Of a stretch of 64,000 nucleotides of DNA, positions 56,149 through 64,000 are shown piece by piece. Under the pieces are notes generated by a model. That model ran no database searches. It was given only the letters and a program-made list of their open reading frames with translations, and had not been told where the DNA came from. Origin of the DNA: Cymbomonas tetramitiformis (taxonomy: Eukaryota; Chlorophyta; Pyramimonadophyceae; Pyramimonadales; Pyramimonadaceae); assembly GCA_001247695.2 (NCBI GenBank), contig LGRX02035293.1, positions 1-64,000 on the forward strand, given 5' to 3'. Position numbers and translations under genes: made by a program. Numbering within the stretch: position 1 is the stretch's first letter; each line of letters begins with the position of its first letter.

Positions 56149-56320
56149 TGCTGGAAGTGACGCCCCGACTGTCATTCCTATAGTTAGGGTGTATGACTGT
56201 CACCGGTCCCGGAACCCTAGACCCCGAACATATAACGGGAAGAGACCTGAGTATTCTCACCGGTTATCTATTCTGATTATCTGACTCACCGAATATACAG
56301 TCCAGCTGATATATTCAGCA
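56149..56320 (+). repeat. LTR of element 5, copy 2
   Basis: TGCTGGAAGTGACGCCCCGA... to GATATATTCAGCA. Confidence 0.8.
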
Positions 56321-56717
56321 GGTTTGGTACCACGCACGCTTAATTTTACACTGCGACTTTGGCCATGATTGGCTAAACACCGACGCTTGAGATGGGGTGA
56401 GGGACCCGCGTTAAGGAGGTTTTCGGTACGGGCGGTATGGCTCAGTTGCGGACGCGCGGTTGATTGGACATGATTGGGGTGCGCGTTTCGGCAGCTTATT
56501 TTCCGTGCAGTATCGTTGGGCTGGATTATGTTGTTTCTGGTCGCTAGCACACCGTCCGACATTGATCACGTCCTTTCGTCCCACACGACCGCGTATGTAC
56601 AATTTGCTGTTTCCCCGATTTATCCTCGACGACCCGCCGCAACTCGCTAGCCGTCGCCCACACTGTTAGCTTCGCCTCGCATTATCCACCTCACCCTGTC
56701 TCTATAGTCATTTCATC

Positions 56718-56900
56718 ATGGGTACTTCTACTAGATCACACACTGCGGCCGCACGCCGCTCACTAGTTACCATTTTCGACGATGCCGCAGCCCGACATGC
56801 AACCACACCGGCCACTCCTACGGTTGCAGCTGCACCGGCTGCCCAGTAGTTCCGGCAGTTGGTGGGAGACTTACGATGAAAAGTTCAGGGGGCAGAGGCA
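56718..56900 (+). pseudogene. decayed gag start of LTR element 5
   Basis: ATG at 56718, MGTSTRSHTAAARRSLVTIF, homologous to the gag N-terminus of elements 1 and 4. TAG at 56847-56849, then a shifted frame with residual similarity (FRQLVGDLR) until about 56900, after which similarity is lost. Confidence 0.75.
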
Positions 56901-57330
56901 GTGTGCAGAAATTATACAACCATCACAAGATTTTCTCTTGAAAATATATAAATTAACTTTATAGTGGAGCGCCCCCTGAATTTTCGAAAGACTTCGGACT
57001 TGACCGCGCTTCAAGTAAGCGGTGAAATAACCCCTTTGGGGCATTTTAAAGCAGCTCTAGCGCAGTATTTTATTTTATTTGGTTACAACAATATTTTGTT
57101 TCAGAATGTCCACGCCTTGTTGTGGGCCACTCTAGAAGAGTTTTACGCTAGCGCTTGGAACGCTCTTTGGCTTTGGGAAGTTTCGACGAGATGGTGCACT
57201 ACGATCTTCTAACAGTTGATTTGTATTTTATTTCCGTTATATTGTATGGTAACATGACAATTTTCTAGCTACGCTTAATCATACGCGTTTGCACTCGAAG
57301 TTTCTCTTGTTCACAAATTCACAGATCGGC
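56901..57330. other. unassigned stretch
   Basis: No supported feature. The plus frame at 56964-57212 has no family resemblance. Confidence 0.4.
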
Positions 57331-57911
57331 AGACCCTTCGATAGCGGTAAAACCGCTATTCTGACGGCGGTTTGGACTTTACCGGCGTCTTCCTCGCGGA
57401 AAACTACCCCATTTAAGTATTTTCATCACTTCATTTGGTTGAACTTTCGAGGAGATGGGTGATCTCTTCGCAACCCTATCTTTTTGACGACAGTTTTTTT
57501 CGGTTTGCATTGCGAACGTGGCATTAGCTCAAACAGAGCGCCAAACTGCGGTTTGGAGGTCTCGGTTAAAACCCGGGATGCCACACAATAGAAGAGTGTT
57601 CAACGACACTCGTTTACTTACCTTCTCCTTTTTGAAAGATTCGCAGGTTTTCAGACCCTTCGATAGCGGGAAAACCGCTATTTTCACGACTATTTTGACT
57701 TCACGAGCGTTTTCCTCGCGGAAAACTACCCCATGTAAGTATTTTCATCACTTCCTTTGGTTAACTTTTCGAAGAGATGGGTGATCTCTTCGCAACCCTA
57801 TCTTTTTGACGACAGTTTTTTTCAGTTTGCATTGCGAACGTGGCATTAGCTCAAACAGAGCGCCAAACTGCGGTTTGGAGGTCTCGGTTAAAACCCGGGA
57901 TGCCACACAAT
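57331..57911. repeat. direct repeat, 260 bp, two copies at offset 321
   Basis: AGACCCTTCGATAGCGG... to CCCGGGATGCCACACAATA at 57331-57590 and 57652-57911. Confidence 0.9.
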
Positions 57912-58386
57912 AAAGGTGTGCTTTCTATCTTCTTTTCACCCTCTTTGTTTGGACGTCCGATCTTTCCTTTTCTTTAGGCTTGGGAGTTCTAACCTTTTCG
58001 TTCTTGCGTGCTCCATGTAGGAAAATTACGTTTCGAGTTTCCATCATCTATCTCTTCTACAAACCTAAGGTATATTTCTTTTTACCAAAGAATGATCCTT
58101 GAACTGTTTGTTAAGGCCCTCAACAACTTGTTAAGGCATTTAACTTTTTTTCAGGGCCTGAAGGAAAAGCTCAAGTGAGGTCTCGGTGAAAACCCGGGAT
58201 GCCACACAATAAAGGTGTGCTGTCTATCTTCTTTTCACCCTCTTTGTTTGGACGTCCGATCTTTCCTTTTCTTTAGGCTTGGAGTTCTAACCTTTTCGTT
58301 CTTGTGTGGTCCATGTAGGAAAATTACGTTTCGAGTTTCCATCATCTGTCTCTTCTACAAAGGTATGTTTCTTTTTACCAAAGAAT
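57881..58386. repeat. direct repeat, about 205 bp, two copies at offset 299
   Basis: GTCTCGGT(T/G)AAAACCCGGG... to TTTTTACCAAAGAATG at 57881-58092 and 58180-58386. It shares the CCCGGGATGCCACACAATA segment with the preceding repeat. Confidence 0.85.
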
Positions 58387-58439
58387 GGCCCCCTTGCTCA
58401 TCTGCACCCTCCAGCTCAACCAAAGAATGAGCGGTTGGG

Positions 58440-58541
58440 GGTGCGCACACGCATAGGGGGTGGGTTGAGCTGGAGGGTGCGCACACGCATAGGGGGTGGG
58501 TTGAGCTGGAGGGTGCGCACACGCATAGGGAGTGGGTTGAG
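58440..58541. repeat. 36-bp tandem repeat running into an assembly gap
   Basis: GTGCGCACACGCATAGGG units start at 58441, 58477 and 58513. The array continues into the N run, so the true unit number is unknown. Confidence 0.9.
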
Positions 58542-58561
58542 NNNNNNNNNNNNNNNNNNNN
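58542..58561. other. assembly gap (20 N)
   Basis: A run of N directly after the tandem repeat. The gap length is probably nominal. Confidence 0.97.
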
Positions 58562-59508
58562 GGGGTGTCCACGTCCCCGCACTCGCTCTGTTGGTGCCAC
58601 GCATCGTCGCACCGCATCGCGTGGGCGTTGGATGACAACGTCCTGGCGGCGCTCGACTTCGTTCACCATCGAGAGCTACGCCGCCGTCCACCCTCGATTG
58701 CTGGGGCTAGATTCGCCGGCTGGCCTGTGGGAGTAGTCATCCCCAGCACAAGCACATGCATGGGCATAAGCCCCTAGAGCACGCATCAAGAGACCACGCA
58801 GCGCGGCGGAGCCACACTAGCTAGGTTGGAAAAGACCTCTTAAGGTCCCAGAAGATGCTTGTTTTTTAGGGTTTTGCCTTTGTGGCCAACCGTAGGATGT
58901 TAGACCCGGCTTTGCTGGCTTGCATCGTGGCACCTCACGCCTTCGGGGTGAGGTGGTGTCATGGAGAGACAGACTTTCGCCCCCCCCATAAACTGGGGGT
59001 GATTGTCTCTTCCTGTGTCACCCCTCGCCCTGTGGTGTCACTTGCATCTTGCCAGCCGACCGATAATAAAACACCTAAGTTATTTTATTATCTTATCTCT
59101 TTGACTGTGAAAACCGTTAGCATCACTGCACAGCTTTCATCGCCTGCGTGCATATATATATATTCACTATATATATATATCACACTTTCTTTCAAACGGG
59201 CAAAACGGCTAAGACAGTTTGATAACAAAATTACTTAGGGTTTTATGTTTCGGACGGTCGGTCAGATGGCACGTGACAGACTACAAGTGACATTCGCAGT
59301 GAGGGGTGACACAAAAAGGGAGGTGACTGTCAGTGACACAAAGCCACCCCCTTCATGAAACAAGAGTATCAATTTAAAAGCTAAAATACCCATATGATTT
59401 TGAAATTGCCCAACCCCAGCTCCCCTCCCATAAAAAAATAAATAAATAATATATATATTCTATGTAGCGACCAACCCAGATCCGAATCGAGATGAAAGTC
59501 TTTGTTAA
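58562..59508. other. non-coding stretch with a possible MITE at about 59014-59315
   Basis: TGTGTCACCCCTCGCCCTG near 59014 is mirrored by GAGGGGTGACACA ending near 59312, suggesting a small TIR element, but its target duplication was not found. No gene is supported. Confidence 0.35.
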
Positions 59509-60326
59509 CTCTATAACGGTTTGCCCTCCAATTCTGGAGGGAAGCCCAGGGGTAGTGATTCAGCTGCATTGTGCGAGCTGCAGCGTAGGCCCAATGGCCA
59601 TATTTCGGTGCACAGGGGTCAAGCAGGTACCTTGGGGTAATTTGCACGCCGGGGGGCTAAGGGGGGCGAGAAAAACCTGCAAAACCTTTGCAGGAATTTG
59701 GGGGGTTAGTCATAGAGGTCCAGAGGGGGTCATCGGTGTGGTGGATGGGTGAACAGAGGGGGCGCTATGGAGTGATTCCCTTGAGGTATACGGGCGTGCG
59801 AGCTACTCAAATACATCACAAGACATGCCCCAAAATACCCGGAGGGGTGGTGGGTGGAGGGGTGGCAGAATAGTGGGGTGGTAGCCCGTGGTGCGCAGTC
59901 GTGGGAGGTCTACGCGACTAAGTCAAAAATGGTATCGATTTTCAGAAAAAACTCGACCGTCATAGAGATATCGACCCAACTTCAAAATCGGCATCCCCGG
60001 TAGGAAACCATCATAACTTATCTACTAAGCCCTGTGGAGGTCCAATCGACCCCCCTTGGGCCCTGGGGTGGCCGTAGACCCCTTGAAATTAAAGGTGGCT
60101 GGCCCCCGATATCTCTATGACGGTTTGCCCTCCAATTCTGGAGGGAAGCCCAGGGGTAGTGATTCAGCTGCATTGTGCGAGCTGTAGCGTAGGCCCAATG
60201 GCCATATTTCGGTGCACAGGGGTCAAGCAGGTACCTTGGGGTAATTTGCACGCCGGGGGGCTAAGGGGGGCGAGAAAAACCTGCAAAACTTTTGCAGGAA
60301 TTTGGGGGGTTAGTCATAGAGGTCCA
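59509..60326. repeat. direct repeat, 214 bp, two copies at offset 604
   Basis: CTCTATAACGGTTTGCCCTC... to CATAGAGGTCCA at 59509-59722 and 60113-60326, nearly identical. The intervening 390 bp are unique. Confidence 0.92.
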
Positions 60327-61134
60327 ACGACCATATCGCAAAAATGAGACACGCGGGCGCAAATGAGAAAAAAATGAGAAAGCACTAATTTGTCTGCCAA
60401 ATTGGTTTTTGGGGTTCTGAATGACAAATATGAGGGTTAATTTGAATAGTCCTTGAAGGAATTTCAAAAAATCTGGTTTTTGACTCTTCAAAGTAGCCAC
60501 GCGAGTCACGCGTGCGGCAAGAAAACGGGAAAGGTGGAAGTATCGTGTTAGGTGTGGAAAGTTATGATTTTGCCTTATGTTTGTGAACGAAATGTTAGAT
60601 TTTTGCACTATTAGAATATGTAATATTTTGACATTTCCAAAAATGCAACTATTTGCTTACATGGGAGAGATCCAGCAGATTTATGGCCCATTTTAGGGTG
60701 TTTGGAGGGTCACGTAGTAAAATACTTCTCATCGGGCGAAAGTGAGCAGCAAAGGAGATATTTTCAAAAGCTATTATGCTGGAAAAGTTGTTCGGGACTG
60801 AAAACAACCAGGGGTGATGCTCCCTCAGGCTTCATGTGACCCAACATGGGCATTCAGCGGGTCAATTTGCCCTGAACAGGCTATTCCAGCACGATTCTCG
60901 GCAGCTAAGAAGACCGGTTAACTGTATTATTTCGCGGGAAACATTAAAATATGTCAGAGGAAAAATATCCCGCGGCAGGTGTTCCTACAGGTGTGCTGCA
61001 CATGGATATATCGGGGCGTCCAAGGTTCAGGGTTTTAGGGTATATGTTGGAGGAGTCGTAACCGGAGGTCGTTTGCACACACCTGCGTTCGTGACATAGA
61101 ACCACAACCCGCACCTTAGACTACCTACACCAGT
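60327..61134. other. non-coding stretch
   Basis: No supported feature upstream of the Trp-rich ORF. Confidence 0.4.
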
Positions 61135-61635
61135 ATGGCCAACATTGGAATATTGCAGTATTGGATGTGGCCTTTCAATACTTTTACGTTTCGCGACTGC
61201 CAGTTACAACAAGCCCAATGGGTTCCTGAAGACCCTTTAATTCTCCGCTTGTGGCAGCAAGCGCGGGAACAAGCAGACAAAGACTGGGAGGACTTCGGGC
61301 AACATGCAGTTAATCTCAGGACCTATCACTGGTGGAGTTTTTGGCCGATGTACGTCCACGGCCGTAGATCCAGCTAAAGGTTCGGTGTGAGGCATCTCGT
61401 GTACTGGTATGAGGGCGGGTGGATCTACCACCGATACTCAGATTTGGAGTGGCGGGCCTGGCGAAATAGAAACCGCTACAGCGAAACAACGCACGGTGCC
61501 CTGACAGAGCTGGAAAGCGATCTGCTGCAGGAAGATGAAAGGAGATGCGCAGTTTGCGGGCGTATGTTAAGAACCTGCACCCTGGCGCGCATATTTGATG
61601 CTAGCGCGTGCAATGAGGAGACGTATGCTTGGTAG
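61135..61635 (+). pseudogene. Trp-rich hypothetical protein with an in-frame TAA
   Basis: ATG at 61135 (MANIGILQYWMWPFNTFTF). The frame is open to 61635 apart from a TAA at 61375-61377. Both halves have the same unusual Trp/Tyr/Arg-rich composition (LRLWQQAREQADKDWEDFG, RTYHWWSFWPMYVHG; YWYEGGWIYHRYSDLEWRAW), so they look like one protein of about 166 aa with a stop in the middle. The C-terminal half has CAVCGRMLRTC, a possible metal-binding cluster. No family is recognised. Alternatives: two adjacent ORFs, or a small missed intron around the TAA. Confidence 0.45.
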
Positions 61636-61772
61636 CTAACACTTATGTCACGTGACTGTACACAAATAAACCGTATATTTACATGTATGAAAAACAATAA
61701 GTTTCACGCCGTGTGGCCATTGTAATCTAGTGTGCGTGCCACGAGGAATGAATGAGGCTGTGTTGCTTACCT

Positions 61773-63991
61773 TCACCTGTCCAACGCCTCGGAGGCCAAG
61801 TTTTCCCTGGCCACCTTCAGAAGTTCTGCCTTTTCAGGTCCTCCTGGAACTCCGCCGACAGCAGGTTTGCCAGGAGGTTCGTCCCAGCAAGTCAGGATCT
61901 CACTCGCATCGAAGTCGTACCAACCTGTCGCTTTCGGAGCGGCTCTCCGGAAGGCGTTCTCCGCGAACAAGCTGTTCAAGTCAGAGAAGGTTTTGCTTGT
62001 TCTCCTCGTTGTCGGCATAAGCAGAGGCGTACATGGAAGCCAAAACCCCCACTTCACTCTCTTCGTGTTCAGATCCACCTCCAAGACCTCCACGAAATGC
62101 ATAGGCATGGACACGGCGTTCTTGTTCCCAGGCATGCGGATAGTAAAGCTGCAGCCGTCGTTGCCCGCGGCCACGGTAACTGCGAAACTTTTGCCCGCAC
62201 TCTTCGCCAGCATGTCGATGGTATAGTCCGTAGGAAGGTTACGGCAGGCCAACGGTATGTCGCCGTCCGCCCGGGTCGCCCTCGTCGCCCTCGTCGTCCT
62301 CGTCGTCCTCGTCGTCCTCGTCGTCCTCGTCCATCGAGACGCCTGCAAACTGTCCAGTCGCCGCCTCCGGGGGATGCGCGTTCTCCACCTGCTCCGCAAT
62401 CTGGTTTGCATCCATCCTCGAAAAAGCAATCGTCGTCAGGAGCGAAGCTGTCCGTTATAAGGGCGCCTGTCGGACCGATCACAGAGGCCGCTCGGAATAG
62501 CACTCGTCCCTTGTCACGACCCCGCGCTTGTCGAGACTTCCCGGGTGGAGACTTGCTCCCTGGGGATGCCTTTGCCAATGGCGAACTGCGTGCACGCTTG
62601 TCACTTGGAGCTCGTGCTTGATCTCCCTGTGGCGCTGCAGGAGCTGGGCATCCTCGGCCACCTGCGCGTGGCCCTCGTGCTGCCGGTGCCTGTGCTCGAG
62701 TAGGCATAGCTTCGATGGTTTGCGGGCCTCGCGCAGCAGCTCCTTCTCGTCTTGCCTGTGTAGTGGCTGTTACAGCCCCGAGTGTTGGCGCCGCCCGCGC
62801 AGCTCCGTCGGCTTCGGAAGTTCTTGCAGGCTGCGCCTGCTCCGTACCCGGCGATCGATGCTTCCTCCCCGGTTTCCTCACCTGTCGTCGCTGGCGTTTT
62901 TTTCCGAAGGACTCTGAGATGTTCGTGGTGGGCCTTTCGGGCGACATCCGTCGCTTCAAATAAGGCCTTCGCCAACGGCTCCTTGAGTGGGCGTTCAGGA
63001 AGTTCAACTCCCAGGTGGTGCAACGCTGCTTTACACTCGGCCACCGTGTACCTGCAATGGTAGCCGACGCGTAAGACACACAGGTAAGACTCGGGTAGGC
63101 AGAATACTTGCAAGACCTAACAATGAAACCGAGGTGTTCGCAACAGACCAACGGGACGAACCAGAAATCGACGGACTCGACGTCCCTCGCTTTCTCCACG
63201 CACTTGCTTGCGCACGATCTCTTGTGGAGGTTTCCGCGGAAGGTCCTTGCTTAACACGTTGCGACCGTCGGATATCACTTCGAACTGTTCGGGCATCGTC
63301 CGTTCTGGCACCTCCTCCTGCACTGGCTTCTTGTGCCAGGCGTTCTCGTAAAGCTCCTTCAAATCCAGAGGAGCCTGTGGGGTCGGCGTCGGTCCAGCCC
63401 AGGCATCGTAGTCCTCGGCGGTCTTGGGCAACAGGGCACATATCTTATGGGGATTGGCCGGCCCGGGGCCGAGAGCAGCGCCCAAAAAGAGGTCCGGGCC
63501 GAAAGCGGGCCGGTCGATTTTTCATCCTTAAGTATGAAAAACATTTGAAAATTAGCAAAAACACGTGTTTTTCTTGATTCCGGGCCGAGAGTCATTCTAG
63601 GAAGATATGTGCCCTGTTGGGCAAGGGAAAGTACGCCAGCAACTTGTCCAGCGTGTCAGTTGGACGGAATACGGTACTCGATGAAGTCGCACAAGCGACT
63701 GAAAGCAGTGCGGGTTTCCCTCTCTTCCTTCGGGGCTAGCGGCTGCACCTCTTGTAACGTGGGGCTGCTGTCGAAAGCTGGGTAACTTTTCATGACCTCG
63801 ATGCCCTTACGGAGATCCTCATCCACTCCGGCAGGCATGTGGTTTGCGTATTGTTCTCCAAACTTGTACTTCGTGCGTGTAACACCATCCGCGTCCTTCT
63901 CGAAGTGCATCAGGTGTGTACGCCTTACTTTCCCAGAATAGCCTTCAAACTTTGGGTTTATGTGCGGCTCCAGCCAAGCCTTGAAGTCCAA
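61773..63991 (-). CDS. multi-exon hypothetical gene, runs off the right edge
   Basis: Minus-strand coding segments, in order: 63991-63656 (FKAWLEPHINPKFEGYSGKV), 63485 to about 63200 (HKICALLPKTAEDYDAWAGP, with a GTGCGT donor after IVRKQ), about 63055-62870 after a GCAG acceptor (YTVAECKAALHHLGVELPER, a SAP-like helix pair), a Pro/Ala/Arg-rich linker (62069-63199 frame), an acidic GAC/GAG run at about 62280-62335, then 62270-61773 (ACRNLPTDYTIDMLAKSAGK, SFTIRMPGNKNAVSMPMHFV, ATGWYDFDASEILTCWDEPP), ending at a donor (GACAG|GTGAAG). Exon joins are only partly resolved. No family is recognised, and conserved-looking segments separated by a disordered linker suggest a real gene or a mobile-element protein. 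Confidence 0.45.
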
Positions 63992-64000
63992 CTATTGGCC

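Larger units (their letters stand above)
53738..56900 (+). mobile_element. LTR element 5: tandem LTR-leader array with a decayed gag start
   Basis: LTR copies at 53738-53906 and 56149-56320 are each followed by the same leader (53907-54100 continued at 55957-56148; and 56321-56717). The leader starts GGTTTGGTCCCACGC / GGTTTGGTACCACGC. The second leader runs into a gag start at 56718. The layout is LTR-leader-LTR-leader-gag, which points to recombination or internal deletion between two copies. The first leader is interrupted by LTR element 4 and a MITE. No right-hand LTR was found. Confidence 0.75.

Noticed and set aside
62069..63199. GRRGRRG-type collagen-like run
   Set aside because: It is the wrong-phase reading of a GAC/GAG acidic triplet repeat.

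Overview
This is eukaryotic nuclear DNA, made up mostly of transposable elements (TEs) nested inside one another, with a few spliced host-type genes. Introns have clean GT...AG borders. DIRS, pogo, hAT, Mutator-like and LTR elements are all present, and no bacterial operon or Shine-Dalgarno layout is visible. A microbial alga or another protist is the most likely source. I cannot place the species from the sequence alone.

Genes. Two genes look intact. (1) 23491-27590 (+, four exons, about 916 aa) fuses an EgtB/SenA-type sulfoxide/selenoxide synthase (DinB_2-like plus FGE-sulfatase) to a GT4 glycosyltransferase that resembles the selenosugar synthase SenB. In bacteria SenA and SenB are separate enzymes that work together to make selenoneine, so a one-chain fusion in a eukaryote is the most interesting item here. 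(2) 46528-49000 (-, two exons, about 556 aa) is a SMYD-type SET/MYND lysine methyltransferase. Broken or uncertain genes are a tyrosine-recombinase-like gene (30342-41620, -) split by three TE insertions, a pogo/Tigger-like DDE transposase gene (51096-53629, -) split by a hAT element, a Trp-rich ORF (61135-61635, +) and a multi-exon gene running off the right edge (61773-63991, -).

Left part, 1-23180. A 0.5-kb TIR element (976-3469) carries a Mutator-like foldback element (1406-3353). An approximately 0.9-kb repeat, here called R1, occurs twice. Copy A (5119-5527 plus 11411-11737) is split by a degenerate DIRS/PAT-type retrotransposon (5528-11410). Copy B (13822-23178) is split by a gag-only LTR element (13843-17211), several small DNA elements (17352-18838) and a complete pogo/Tigger element (19098-22889). 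Because the two copies are hit at different places, each supplies the empty site for insertions in the other, which fixes TE borders to the base.

Middle part, 27591-46500. The tyrosine-recombinase-like gene lies on the minus strand. A 174-bp-LTR element (30606-32575), a TA-flanked MITE (33425-34391) and a 240-bp-LTR gag element (34658-38664) each interrupt it, and removing each one with one copy of its target duplication restores the frame. The 240-bp-LTR element itself carries a hAT relic (35235-35946) that carries a SINE-like insertion (35583-35686).

Right part, 49000-64000. It holds the DDE gene with its hAT insertion (51301-52811), a tandem LTR-leader array (53738-56900) invaded by another gag element (54101-55454) and a MITE (55458-55956), several tandem repeats with one assembly gap (58542-58561), and the two unassigned genes at the right end.

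All five LTR elements belong to one gag-only family with no visible pol. They appear to depend on another element for reverse transcriptase and integrase. Their primer-binding-site position reads GGTTxxGGCCC-like, which recalls the copia half-tRNA-iMet primer.
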